Shown: positions 35,641 to 50,800 of the stretch, piece by piece | How the letters are laid out: every line of letters starts with the position of its first letter | How positions within the stretch are numbered: position 1 is the first letter of the stretch | Source: Malus domestica | Lineage: Eukaryota; Streptophyta; Magnoliopsida; Rosales; Rosaceae | Reading direction: 5' to 3' | DNA length: 64,000 nt | Assembly: GCF_042453785.1 (NCBI RefSeq) | Contig: NC_091672.1 | Location: 563,001 to 627,000 of the forward strand | The notes under the pieces: generated by a model | The model's database searches: none | Told to the model about the DNA's origin: nothing | Seen by the model: the letters and a program-made list of their open reading frames with translations, nothing else | Translations under genes and position numbers: made by a program

Positions 35641-36769
35641 TCAAGCTTTGGAATGGATCTGGAATGACTTTGAAAGGGGTAAGGGAAGAAGAAGAAACGA
35701 AAATGCTCTGAATGGCTCTGATACTCCACCTCTTGAAAGAATATCACAATGGCAGCTTTGAAAGAATATCACAATGGCTCTGATACTCCACCTTTTGAAA
35801 GATATCGGCACACGGTTTTGAATGAAACCACCATCCATGGTCTGAAAAGAATACAAGTTATAATTGTAAAAGTGGTCTGAAATTGTCAAAATAATTGTAA
35901 AAGTTGTCGGGAATCCTGAGTGAGTCATGTGTTCTCCTGACAGGAGGAACCCACACACACACACAACGCACACAACCACACACGCACACAACGCATGCAC
36001 ACAAACATCACACACGCAGACACGACCTCTGTCTCTCTCTCTCTCGATCCTTCTCGATCTCTCTTCTCCCTTTTCCGATCTCTCTTCTCCCTTCTCCCAC
36101 ACACACACACACACACACAGATCTCTCGATCTCTCTTCTCCCTTCTCCCACACACACACCACGGCCTTCTGCTCATCCCTCTCCTTTCTCTCTGCACCGA
36201 GACCCACATACACACCACGGCCTTCTGCTCCTCCTTCTCCTTTCTCTCTGCACCGAGACCCACACGCACACCATCGCACCTGCTCCGGCGAGTTCCTTCA
36301 ATTTCTCCGGTTAGGTAAGCTTTGGGTTTTTCATTTTATGTTCTAGATCGAAGCTTAGATATGAAATTGAAGTTCTATCTCGTCTTTTTGCAAGGTTTTT
36401 GGGATGAAATCGACTCGGGAATAGGCACACCCATCTTCGGCAAGGCCGTGGGTGTCGAAGAACTTTCCGAACACCTCCGGCAGTTTCACGGCAAACGGAC
36501 GTTATAAAAACGTTCTTCTCGTCTTCTATTTCATGTTCATACCTAGATCGGAGTCTAAGGGGTTGTTTTACAGTCGGCCGGAGCCGTAAAAGCTCCGGCG
36601 TTCGTCTCCGACTTGCACAGTTCCGAAATTTCTCGATAATATCGCGAAATTTGGACGAAAACCCCTTGGATACCACTTAAAATATCGGCTTGGGCAAAAT
36701 TCGATAATATCGGTGATATATCGCCAATATTATCGATATTTTCTTCCATGGGCTGACCACGCCCTCACG

Positions 36770-36890
36770 GTTTTGTTTTTGGGAACTCACACGAGAATTT
36801 CCCAGTGGGTCACCCATCATGGGATTGCTCTCGCGCGTTACTTGCTTAACTTCGGAGTTCCAATGGAACCCGAAGCCAGTGAGCTCCCAA
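36770..36890 (-). ncRNA. 5S rRNA-like domain of the Cassandra LTR (second copy)
   Basis: The same 5S-like segment in the LTR broken by the hAT element. Box A (AGTTAAGCAAG) has one change from the first copy; box C GGGTGACCCACTGGGAA is kept. The break at 30396/36759 lies downstream of the 5S part in the direction of transcription. Confidence 0.75.
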
Positions 36891-36962
36891 AAGGCCTCGT
36901 GCTAGTTAGGGATGTGAATATACATATAAGGATCACTCCCCTGGACGATGTGGGATGTCACA

Positions 36963-37790
36963 ATTCATATACCAGATTAAATAATTAGAAAACGATTTAT
37001 GCACATCTTTTTTCTATCCTTAAACACATCTATGTTTAGAAAAAGTCTATTGATTTTTATTTGCTTCATTTGATTCAAATGTTATAACTAAATAGTAAAT
37101 ATAAATGTGCATAGAGATAAGATGGTGTTTGATGATTATTTTCCTTATCGATCCCTATAAGAGACAACAAAGTGTGTTCGACCTAGGAGTTTGGTACGAT
37201 GTGCATTAGTTTTTAACGATATTGTCAAAGCCAACTTGTGTTATATATCTAGTAATGATAGTGATGAAGATCATCTGTCATATATAGTATATGTTTATTC
37301 AAAGAAAGAATATATAGTATATGTTTATTCAAAGAAAGAATATAGTAATAATATAAGAAAGAATCCAGCAATAGTATATTAAGAAATAAACAAGTTTTGT
37401 CTGGTGAATGTAAGTTGTGTCGAAGCCACGCCTTTGAAGTTGTAACTCGTTTCATATGACAGACTAGGTCTTCCTATTTGTACCCTTCTTTTTGTTCTTG
37501 TTCTTGTCTAGAAGATGATTTTCGTGCCTCCAAGTGGCAGCCTATCGTGCCTTCACGACCTTTTTTTTGTATTTTTGCTCTCTCTCTCTTCTTTTGTGTT
37601 TTGTCCTTAAAATCCTCAAGTTCTTTTCTCTAGTTTCTAGTTTGTTTGTAAATAGGTGACATTTGGTGTAGAACAAAAAAAGCAACATTGTGACGTATGT
37701 AAGAAAATGATCAACAAATATTGAGTAATCGACATGTTAGCGAGAGTTTTATAGGGTAGAAAGTGCGCTAAGCCTCACAATAAGCTTGTA
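36963..37790. other. Intergenic DNA with a 31-bp direct repeat
   Basis: AT-rich. Holds one direct repeat (ATATAGTATATGTTTATTCA plus AAGAAAGA, near 37280-37345). No gene was seen. Confidence 0.55.
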
Positions 37791-38025
37791 ATAACTGATG
37801 AAATTGGGGTTCCACCATAAAACCAATTGGCAATCTGGGGAGTAGCCCAAAATCATATAAGCCTATAGCAAGGCATGTCCCGTACCGATGTGAGACAAAC
37901 TTTTCCTCACATCATCAAATCTCAACAATAATGTGGTTCAAATTCGCATTTGGCGAAAATCAAATCTAAAACCTCTTACTTACAAGTGAAGGAAAATACT
38001 AATATACCGTAGTACTAAATGACGA
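37791..38025 (-). mobile_element. Repeat/SINE-like fragment
   Basis: On the minus strand, ACTTGTAAGTAAGAGGTTTTAG followed by GATTTGATTTTCGCC resembles a tRNA-like SINE head. The 37793-37925 part (AACCAATTGGCAATCTGGGG ... ATGTGAGACAAACTTTTCC) looks like dispersed repeat DNA. Class not certain. Confidence 0.4.
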
Positions 38026-38404
38026 GAGAGTTTTATAGTTGAAGTAGTTAAGAATTTTTACTCCTACACATGAAAGTTTGCTCACCTTGGTAATTAGTAA
38101 TGTGCATAAGATTAATTTCTTTGGGTACAATTAGAGATGTGGAAAGGATGATTTAATTTTAACGAATTAACACTCTAAAATACTTAAGCTACATACCCAA
38201 TTGATTGATTTCCGTAAAATGAAGAATTATTATTTTGTAGCTGTGAAATTCGAATAAGGGTATAAATGGAAAAGCAAAGAAGTCTCTTGTGAGAGAATTT
38301 TTCTACATTAAACATTAAATATGTGTTTCATAAGGTAACAAACAGAAAAGCACACAGAGAAGCTCCTAAACGACCAACTTGCTTGTTGAAAACTCAGAAA
38401 CCCT

Positions 38405-38586
38405 AGAATATATAAATCCCGCTCCCACAACCAGATAAGGAGATGCAGACAAGCTTCCTACTACCATTCAGAGCTAGCTAATACAAGAGGAGTGCCTCCG
38501 CTTCTTCCATTTCCTTAAAGCAAACCCTAGCTTAAATCAAACCTGCACTGGCTTTCTCTCTCTCTCTCTCTCTTTAATTAATTTCA
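38405..38586 (+). promoter_or_regulatory. Promoter/leader of the RAP2.11-like gene
   Basis: TATA box ATATATAAATCC at about 38407-38418 and a CT microsatellite in the leader (38553-38572), 14 bp before the start codon. Confidence 0.65.
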
Positions 38587-39513
38587 ATGGAGTTTCAGTT
38601 CCAACAGCCGAAGCAAGTTTCCTTTGCAGCTGCAGGCATTCCGAAAAGCAGCAGCAAAGTAGGGAAGTTGAAGGGAAGAAATAATAATAGTAGAAGCAAC
38701 AACAACGCAAACAAGTTTGTTGGTGTGAGGCAGAGGCCTTCGGGGAGATGGGTTGCTGAGATCAAAGACACTACTCAAAAAATAAGGATGTGGCTCGGAA
38801 CCTTTGAGACTGCGGAGGAGGCTGCCCGCGCTTATGATGAAGCCGCCTGCCTTCTTCGCGGCTCAAACACTCGAACCAACTTCATCACCCAAGTGTCTAT
38901 GGACTCCCCTCTTGCTTCTCGCATTCGAAATTTACTCAACACGAAAAAAGGAGGAGGAGGAGCCACTAAGCAACAACTAGCCCAACTACAACGTAGTATT
39001 AGTTCTGATCATGATCATTTGCCACCACCGTCTGAACAACTAGTACGGAAAAGTACTAGTAGTACTTCAACTAGCAGCAGCAGTGACACCACTTCCCTTT
39101 CGAGTGAGGTATTTCAAGATAATTCTCTGCTGTTTGACGATGTCTACAAACCGGATTTGAGAAACTGCAACGAAGAGTTTGAGTTGAGTTCTTCCTTCAA
39201 TAATTCTCAATCCAACCTTCTTTCATGGGGGTCATATCAAACGGGGGTTGACCACTTCTCGTTTGCTCAACAAGCGTTCGAGTTTCCGAAACATGAGGCG
39301 GCCGCTGCTTTGTCATCAGCGGAGAGTACTACTACAACTAGTACGGCAGGTGAAGCTGACTCAGAGTTGATGGATTTCGAAAGGATGAAAGTGGAGAGAC
39401 AGATATCGGCTTCGCTCTATGCAATGAATGGGGTGCAAGAGTATATGGAAACAGTTCATGATCCAAGCGAAGCGCTTTGGGATCTTCCGCCGTTGTGTTC
39501 TTTGTTCTGCTAG
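38587..39513 (+). CDS. RAP2.11: AP2/ERF transcription factor, RAP2.11-like, 308 aa
   Basis: A single-exon ERF gene. The AP2 domain spans residues 43-99: [20 protein letters not shown], then [20 protein letters not shown], with the WVAEI/D pattern of ERF-type GCC-box binders. Ser/Thr- and Gln-rich stretches follow. The C-terminus has [13 protein letters not shown] and WDLPPL, both also in Arabidopsis RAP2.11, a regulator of the low-potassium response (known of that gene, assumed here). It acts in the nucleus. The start is the first ATG behind a short CT-rich leader. Its neighbour on the minus strand is alpha-tubulin, the same neighbour RAP2.11 has in Arabidopsis, which supports orthology. Confidence 0.9.
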   Translation: MEFQFQQPKQVSFAAAGIPKSSSKVGKLKGRNNNSRSNNNANKFVGVRQRPSGRWVAEIKDTTQKIRMWLGTFETAEEAARAYDEAACLLRGSNTRTNFITQVSMDSPLASRIRNLLNTKKGGGGATKQQLAQLQRSISSDHDHLPPPSEQLVRKSTSSTSTSSSSDTTSLSSEVFQDNSLLFDDVYKPDLRNCNEEFELSSSFNNSQSNLLSWGSYQTGVDHFSFAQQAFEFPKHEAAAALSSAESTTTTSTAGEADSELMDFERMKVERQISASLYAMNGVQEYMETVHDPSEALWDLPPLCSLFC

Positions 39514-40428
39514 TTAATTACGATCAATTGAATTGAAGGTTTTGTTGTTGGTGGGCATGGATTTTTCATCTCTCTTTCTCTTCAATTATTATTGTTGCAT
39601 GTCAACTTTGTTTTTTGTTCCTTCTTTATTTCATCACTCTATACTCTCAAAGGGGTTTAGGGTACGTATACGATCGACGGGTTATAATAACTCAGTAACT
39701 CTTATAAATTAAGATGGATCAGAAATTTATTTGTATTAACTTAATCTTGCGGATTTAATTAAAGATCAATGTCTGCTGAAACTTATAATGTTACTAATTA
39801 AAGGTTCCCTAGCTAGCTCAACGAATGTAATTGACATGTTGTTTCAAAGTAAACACCCTTAATTTCTCTTACAGATCAAAATATGAAACACCGAGGAGAA
39901 GTACTTTGGATGCGATACTCGAGCCGAATTAAACCCGTCTTGTTCTACAGATGTATGTATGTTTTAGTTGGTTGATTTTTTCGGCAAGGTGGGGATTTGG
40001 ATACAAGTAGAACCAGATGTGATGACAAGAGGCTGTCTTGCTTAACAGCAGCAATGAATTAAAGGTTATTGAAATTGGGGTACAAAACAGTTAGAGAACC
40101 TAAAACTGAACAGTTCGAATCATGCGTCATATTGCGGAGTCATTGCGGAGACGAACTACGCAGAGTTGTCATATTAACTTACCAACTAATTAACACTCAC
40201 TACCATTCGATAACTTGGGGTCTAAGATATAGGTCTCGAGTTTTGGGAAGATCTCAATTGTTTCAAAGATATTATTATTTCATTTCAAGTAATGGAAAGT
40301 TAGCTACTTTTACAGGACAAACATACTTCGAAAACCATTACAAGGGCAGAACCAAAGCACAATGTCATTCGAAAGAAAAAAAGGATATAGAAAAATGCAC
40401 AGCTAGATAAGAAACAAAATATTATGGT
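39514..40428. other. Intergenic DNA between ERF and tubulin 3' ends
   Basis: Contains the 3' UTRs of the convergent genes. A 113-codon ORF at 40069-40410 has no recognisable features and is probably chance. Confidence 0.5.
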
Positions 40429-43637
<3,209 letters not shown>

Positions 43638-43701
43638 TCAATTACTTACAACAACCAGAGAAAGAAATGCAACAACAACGTTATCTCTTGTGTTTTAATG
43701 A

Positions 43702-43950
43702 TGATTGGTATTATTGGTTGTTTGCCTTTTTTTTTGGTAAACAATCATAATCAATTATTTCTCTTTTTTTTGGTAACCATGTAATTTTTTTTTGTCGGTA
43801 AGCATATAATTAGTGGTTCTAGATATTTAAAAATAATAATATTATTATCTAATTAATGTATTATATTTGTGTTAAGTTCTTAATTTATTTTGTGACAATA
43901 CGATTTTCATGCCCTTGAAATATCGTTTAAATTGAAATTTGAAAGGAAGG
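43702..43950. other. Upstream flank of the alpha-tubulin gene
   Basis: AT-rich upstream DNA; no TATA box chosen with confidence. Confidence 0.4.
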
Positions 43951-44478
43951 TCATCTTCAACCGACCGGTTAAAAGGTTATAGGGCTAAAATAGTTTGAAA
44001 TGACATGAAAATCGTCTCTAACCGAGAGCTGGCCAAAGAGCTTGTGAGTTCCATTGGGCCAAAACCCCCAAATCAGACCAGTGGGCTGGCCATTTCCAAC
44101 TGGCCAGCCCGCCCTCGACTCCAGCCCATTACCCTCCAACAGCTAATTGGCGTCAGAATGTCAAGCATGACTTTATGACAAGTGCAAGAATACAACGCTT
44201 TCTTCGTTATTGTGCTTTCTTTATGCCTAAGGTGTTTCAATGGACCATTTTCTAACTCAAGACGAACTGCAATGGAAGATCAAAACAAGAGAGATAAGGA
44301 GAAAGAGAAGTAATCTGGAGATTTACTATTTTAATATGGTAGTTTAATTTAATTAATCATATTAATTTATTTAAAATAATAAATTATTGAGGGGGTTCTG
44401 TTCGGTCTCTGGCCTTAATTTTTTTGTTAAAGAGCTATGTTTGGCCTATAACTATTTAGCTCCCTCAGTTAAAGATGA
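43951..44478. mobile_element. MITE, about 528 bp
   Basis: Imperfect inverted ends: TCATCTTCAACCGACCGGTT on the left, TCATCTTTAACTGAGGGAGC reversed on the right, both continuing to TATAGGSC motifs. The inside has GGCTGGCCATTTCCAACTGG, a short palindromic stretch. No coding capacity; family not named. Confidence 0.6.
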
Positions 44479-44581
44479 TATAAAATATAATTTATCATTG
44501 TTCATTAAAATATAATTTTACACTACTATAAGGTTAAACGTGACCTGGCTAACAAGATACATACAATGGGACTAATCCAAT

Positions 44582-44601
44582 CCATGTGCTAGAGGATTCG
44601 G

Positions 44602-44654
<53 letters not shown>

Positions 44655-44665
44655 ATGTGCTAGAG
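44582..44665 (+). mobile_element. Poly(A) retro-insertion with 13-bp TSD
   Basis: CCATGTGCTAGAG occurs at 44582-44594 and again at 44653-44665. Between them are only GATTCGG and 51 A residues. This is what LINE machinery leaves when reverse transcription stops right behind the poly(A) tail. Confidence 0.8.
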
Positions 44666-44756
44666 CGGAAGCTGAAAAGCCGGAAATGGTAATGATATGA
44701 GATAGATATGAAAAGGCGACATCGGCAACAGCACAGAAGGCAGAGGAGGAAATCAA

Positions 44757-44855
44757 ATGGCTAGTGTGAAAGCAGTGGCTCTTATCATCGGAGATTCCAA
44801 CGTCCGGGGCTCCCTTCATTTCCTTCAGGATTCCAACGGTCTCTCTCTCTCTCTC

Positions 44856-44899
<44 letters not shown>

Positions 44900-47800
44900 G
44901 GAAATCCAATGAATGATGAACAGGGGGGCCTACACACATACAGGGGAGGATTAGTGGCCTCTCTCCTGGCCTTCATGGTTTCCATATCCATGCTCTTGGT
45001 GATACCTCCAATGGTTGCAATTCCACTGGTATCTCTCTCTCTCTCTCTGTTTTTGCTTCAATTCTTCATTTTTATGTAATTTTTCATTGCATCTAGGACA
45101 TGATTCTATTTTCTTTAATGGGTTTTAATTGCTTCATACTCTTCGTTTTTCTTGGTGGGTGGTTACTGGTTTGGACTTTTCAAAATTTTAATCTTTGATG
45201 TTTTAGGACCTCATTATAATCCACTGAAGAAGGAGCATGGAGCTCCCTCAGATAAGGAGCGTCACGCCGGCGATTTGGGTAACGTTGTTGCAGGCCCAGA
45301 TGGTATGAACAAAACAACTACGAAAAAGTATTGCTTTTCTTTTTTGTGTGTAATTAATTTAGTATTGTACTAAAATTTGCGCTCTCACTAACTCTGCAGG
45401 AGTTGCTGAGGTTTCTCTCCAGGACTGGCAGGTAACAATTCTTTCTCTTTTACCGTTTACTAAATATTCGTAACATTCTTTTTCCGATAGCTGTGTGACT
45501 GATGGTGTCTAGCCATTGTTTTCGAAGAAATGAACTTCGTTAAAGTCAAAATATGAATATGAAGAAATATGTATGCCTAGATACTTCATTCTATGGATCT
45601 AAATTCATAGAAGAAGCACTGTAAAGATCAATCCGTGAGGTTTTTAAACATGTATGTACATGTCATGGGCTTATCTACAATGCTAGCTTGTTATCAGCAG
45701 CTATGCGATTATTCATATGCCCTTGGATTGTTGCCTGTACCCCCTTCGTTATACTTTTCTAATCTATTTTTCTTGATACCAATTTTAGATTCCACTGAGT
45801 GGACCTGATTCCATTCTTGGGCGAGCAGTCGTAGTGCACGCTGATCCTGATGATCTTGGTAAAGGTAATCATGTAAAATTTGGTCAGGAATTTGGTTGGT
45901 TATTACATAGCTGCTACTTCAGGTCCTTTGTGTAGTTTTATATCTGCTTGGATTATTTGACACAAAAGCAATAAGTTTTCCTATTCCATGATTATTTCAC
46001 CCAAAAGGAATTTTACACATTCACAATATGATTTTGAGGCTTGTGGTCCTTGATCACAAATTTCTTGTCACCTCTCTCTCTTCTAATGGACGATCACTTT
46101 AGTAATTTTTTTAAAACAAAGAGATGAAGTTGTAATCATACAAGAAACTGTGCATATTACTTGATCACTCAAGTTTTCGTTTCTGAATTATCAGTATCAA
46201 TTGGCACCAACTACTGATTTTATGACTAGAAAGCAAATAACTACGCTGTGGGGAACAAATATATTGGCTAATAGGCAGATATTTGTCTATAGAACTTTAT
46301 GTCAAAGTATCAATCTTTATTAGATTATCTTGGTATTTAATTCTAAGCCACTTAGTTATGAATCTTCTTTTCATGGGAACTAAAACCTTGTGAGACTTTG
46401 TAATGATCCTCAAAATATTTCATTTTGAAGTCGTTAATTCTTTAAGGCTGTTGAGATACTGTAATACAAAGTAGATGAATGTACTTTGTGTTTTTGCAAA
46501 GCATCTTCTTGTACTTATATCACAAAGACGACAGACTCATGATAATTAAGGCTGAATAATGGTTATTCATGCTGTGAAATCTTTCTCTCACTTTTGTCAG
46601 GTTTGTGTTAATCACTGAACACTCTAAGAAGCGCTGCACTTCTTACTTGAGAAATAGTTTCTCTTGCATACCTTTTGGAACTTGATTTTGACTTTTAAGT
46701 TTTAACAGAAAAGTGGGTGACTTTACCTGTTTTGCAGCCCTTCACATTGCGGTTAAAGTCATATGTGTTTTGTAACAAAAAGTACCACATATGATTTTCC
46801 AGTTTGTGGCTCTGTGCTGTTATTGCTAGTATGATGTTAGGAAATTATAAAGCACTAAACCAATTTGGCGTTTGCGTTTTCTGTCAACAACGTACTCTGC
46901 CAAACAACAACAACAACAACAACAACAAAGCCTTTTCCCACTAAGTGGGGTCGGCTATATGAATCCTAGAACGCCATTGCGCTCGGTTTTGTGTCATGTC
47001 CTCCGTTAGATCCAAGTACTCTAAGTCTTTTCTTAGGGTCTCTTCCAAAGTTTTCCTAGGTCTTCCTCTACCTCTTCGGCCCCGAACCTCTGTCCCGTAG
47101 TCACATCTTCGAACCGGAGCGTCAGTAGGCCTTCTTTGCACATGTTTAAACCACCGTAACCGATTTTCTCTCATTTTTCCTTCAACTTCGGCTACTCCTA
47201 CTTTACCTCGGATATCCTCATTCCCAATCTTATCCTTTCTCGTGTGCCCACACATCCCACGAAGCATCCTTATCTCCGCTACACCCATTTTGTGGACGTG
47301 TTGATGCTTCACCGCCCAACATTCTGTGCCATACAACATCGCTGGCCTTATTGCCGTCCTATAAAATTTTCTCTTGAGCTTCAGTGGCCTACGACGGTCA
47401 CACAACACGCCGGATGCACTCTTACACTTCATCCATCCAGCTTGTATTCTATGGTTGAGATCTCCATCTAATTCTCCGTTCTCTTGCATGATAGATCCTA
47501 GGTAGCGATAACGGTCGCTTTTTGTGATCTTCGCTAGATTGCTCCGGTCATTAGTGTGGATAAGTATATAAATGGATAGAGATAGGAAAGCAAACACCAG
47601 ATGTATGTGGTTCACCCATATTGGCTACGTCCACGGAATAGAGGAGTTCTCATTAATTGTGAAGGGTTTACCCAAGTACATAGGTTCAAACTCTCCTTTA
47701 GTGAGTACAAGTGAATGATTTAGTACAAATGACATTAGGAAATATTGTGGGAGAATGATCTCGTAATCACAAAACTTCTAAGTACCAGAGTGTGGTATCG

Positions 47801-50800
47801 TCTTGACTTGCCTTATCTGTCTCGTAGGTAGATGTGGCATGGAATTACTCTTCCTCCATCCAGGGGTGGTATCTTTAACTGGTGGAGATGCACAAGGTAA
47901 TGTATCAATTTCACTTGAAGCTTACTTGTAGTTTCAGGCTTGGTCAAGCGCGATACAAACCATGTAGTAGGAGTCCCCCAAGTCGCCGAGCTAGGGAATC
48001 TGCTGAAAGAGGTGACAGACAAGGTAAGCAATCAGAGCTCCAAGCAATCAGTCCCAGATCAGAACTTTGATTTCGAGTTCCGGCTGATTGTTCACATTCT
48101 CCCTATCTTGTAGGCAGCATGAAGGATAAAGAGAAGAAAAATGAGAAGAGATGATATGGGATACTTTTGCTTTTGAAGAAGTAACTTTCCACATGCTTAT
48201 TCTTGAACTGGGCTGGAGGGTTTTCTGGTTTCCTCCAGAGTATAAGGCCGACTGAAGAATTTGAGGGTCAAAACAAGTCCATCAAATCTATAGTACGTTC
48301 GACCCTGCTGATATGGGATACTTTTGCTTTTGACAGAGTAGTGGATGTATCGGCCCGTGTGCTGTTACGCTTGTCTCCACATGCTTCCTTGTATCCTTCT
48401 CACTTGCCCTATCTGTTCCTCAGGCAGATACGGTATCTTCCCTGGAAGCATAAGATGTTGAAGATGAGTACTCGAGAGCAATGCCAGGTAAGTAATCAAG
48501 TAAGGGGTTCCAGGCAGTCAGTTCCTGACTTGAAGCTTGATTCCAAGTGCTGACTGATTGCTCTCTTTCTCCTTGTCTTGCAGGTAAGAACAAGGCCAAA
48601 GGAAAAGACAGGGAAAAAGCATGATATGGGATACTCTTGCTTTTAACCCTGATGATATGAGATATTCTTGCTCTAGTATAGCTTGTTTGCGGAGGTATTA
48701 TCGGGGGGAAAGAAAGCTGAATATTTCGAAAGGCTTCTTTGGGAGTGCCTTCTCAGATATGAGGAAGGGTTGAGCATTTTTGCAGGTCTGCCTGTCCGTT
48801 GAGGATGGAGGTTGACATATATAGGAGTCTCCCTAACAACAAATAGTAATGATATTCCTTTACCCTGCTTGGTCATAGCACGGTAGTGGGAGCTGCCAGC
48901 TTCACATGTTTTAACTCTGTCAGAGCACTTTGAAAAAGTGGTCTGTGGTATCTGGAAAGCTGATGTTGCGTGTGAAGATTACAGACAAACTTTATCCAAG
49001 GAGATACGGCTCTTGAAGTTGGGAAAGTGGTGCCTCTTCGGTTTTCGAACAAGCAATCCTGTCGGAGATCTGGCTCTCGAGATTCGGAGAACGATGCCTT
49101 TTCGATTTTTGAGAAAGCAATCCTGCTAGGGGTCTGGCTCTCGAGATTCGGAGAGCGGTGTCTCTTCAATTTTTGAGAAAGTAATCATGTTGGGAGTCTG
49201 GCTCTCGAGATTCGGAGGGCGGTGCCTCTTCGATTTTGGAGCAAGCAATCTTGTTGGGAGTGTTTTCTCGAATGTGAGAAAAGGTTGGGCATGTTTGCTA
49301 GTCTACCTTGCCAAGAAGCACAGAGGTTGACACACAGGGACTTTCCAATTATCCAGCAGTGGTACTGTTCCTTTACCCTTGTGGGTAATAAAATGGTAGC
49401 TAGACCTTCAAAATTTATGTGTCTAAACTTTGTTAGTGCTGTTTCTTTGCTATTCTTTTACCCTTCTTGGTCAGAGCGATATAGTGGGAGCTGCAAGCTT
49501 CACGTGTCTCAACTTTGTCAGAGAACTTTGGCAAAGTTATCTGTGGTACCCATGAGCTAATATTGCGTGTGGGAAGTGGGTGATTGAACAGTAAGATTCA
49601 TGTGCTTTCTACTTCACCAGAAATCTTCGACATAATGCCCATAATTTCCGCAAAGCTGAGTGTGCGTGTGACAAGTGCTGACAAGGCTGGAAAAGTAGGT
49701 GCCTCTTCGATTTCTGAGATCGGCCCTCGTGGTCTCTGAGCAGCCCAGCTTTTGAGAAAGCAAGCGCCTCTTCGATTTCTGAGATCGGCCCTCGTGGTCT
49801 CTGAGCAGCCCAGCTTTTGAGAAAGCAAGCGCCTCTTCGATTTCTGAGATCGGCCTTCGTGGTCTTTGAGCAGCCCAACTTTTGAGAAAGCAAACGTCTC
49901 GTGGTCTCTGAGCAGCCCAGCTTTTGAGAAAGCAAACGCCTCTTCGATTTCTGAAGCTCCGTCGAGTGCAGATTTTTATAGAGGCTGGCATTAAGTTCCA
50001 AAGCACACTTGAATTTCCACCAGTAGAAGCTCCATTCTTGCACTTCTAAGATCTTGATTTGTCCGACCTCTTCTCTCTTCAACACCTTTGAAAATGTCTG
50101 GCCCCTCTGACCTTCATTTTGACTTGAACCTTGTTGAAGAGGCAGCCACGCCTTCTCCAGACAACATATGGCGCCCATCCTTCGTCTCCCCTACTGGTCC
50201 TCTTACCGTTGGGGATTCCGTGATGAAGAATGATATGACCGCTGCGGTAGTGGCCAGGAACCTTCTCACTCCCAAAGATAACAGACTACTTTCCAAACGG
50301 TTTGATGAGTTGGCTGTTAAGGATTCTCTGGCTCTCAGTGTTCAGTGTGCAGGTTCTGTGTCTAACATGGCCCAACGCCTATTTGCTCGAACCCGCCAAG
50401 TTGAATCATTGGCGGCTGAAGTGATGAGTCTCAAACAGGAGATTAGAGGGCTCAAGCATGAGAATAAACAGTTGCACCGGCTCGCACATGACTATGCTAC
50501 AAACATGAAGAGGAAGCTTGACCAGATGAAGGAATCTGATGGTCAGGTTTTACTTGATCATCAGAGATTTGTGGGTTTGTTCCAAAGTCATTTATTGTCT
50601 TCGTCTTCTGGGGCTGTACCGCGTAATGAAGCTCCAAATGATCAACCTCTGCTGCCTCCTCCTTCTAGGGTTCTGTCCAGTACTGAGGCTCCAAATGATC
50701 CCCCTCCAGTGCCTGCTTTCTGGTGCTCTACCGACTGCTGAGACTTCTCCTAAGCAACCTTTGTGAAGGCTCCCTCTTGTTTGTTTATTTTGACTCATGT

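Larger units (their letters stand above)
30397..36750 (-). mobile_element. hAT transposon, 6.35 kb, TSD GGCTGACC
   Basis: Ends CAAGGAAGAAAATATCGG (left) and CATGGAAGAAAATATCG (right, reversed) with perfect 8-bp duplications GGCTGACC (30389-30396, 36751-36758). Subterminal DNA is rich in ATATCG words. The transposase gene runs on the minus strand (34004 to 30788). Behind it, on its 5' side, lie AATCCAATTTGAT repeats (34190-34700), a 300-bp repeat in three copies (34735-35640) and CA/CT microsatellites (35950-36250). Because it sits in a Cassandra LTR, it is younger than that element. Confidence 0.9.
29996..36962 (-). mobile_element. Cassandra TRIM retrotransposon, split by a hAT element
   Basis: Two LTRs: 29996-30281 (286 bp) and 30316-30396 joined to 36759-36962 (285 bp). 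Both run TGTCACATCC ... GGGATGTCACA on the plus strand. The 34-bp interior holds, on the minus strand, TGGTATCAGAGCCT right behind the LTR, the usual initiator-tRNA-Met primer site. Both LTRs carry a 5S rRNA-like segment (minus strand). Cassandra elements encode no protein and are known for a 5S promoter inside the LTR. The outer flanks ATTTA and ATTCA may be a worn 5-bp duplication. Confidence 0.88.

Noticed and set aside
35641..36346. Long overlapping ORFs on both strands
   Set aside because: They are made of CA and CT microsatellites and open in several frames at once.
40069..40410. 113-codon ORF between ERF and tubulin
   Set aside because: No domain, no plausible start context, and codon use like non-coding DNA.
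44589..44819. ORF with Phe run on the minus strand
   Set aside because: The Phe run is the poly(A) tract read in reverse, and the rest is antisense to CSD3 exon 1.
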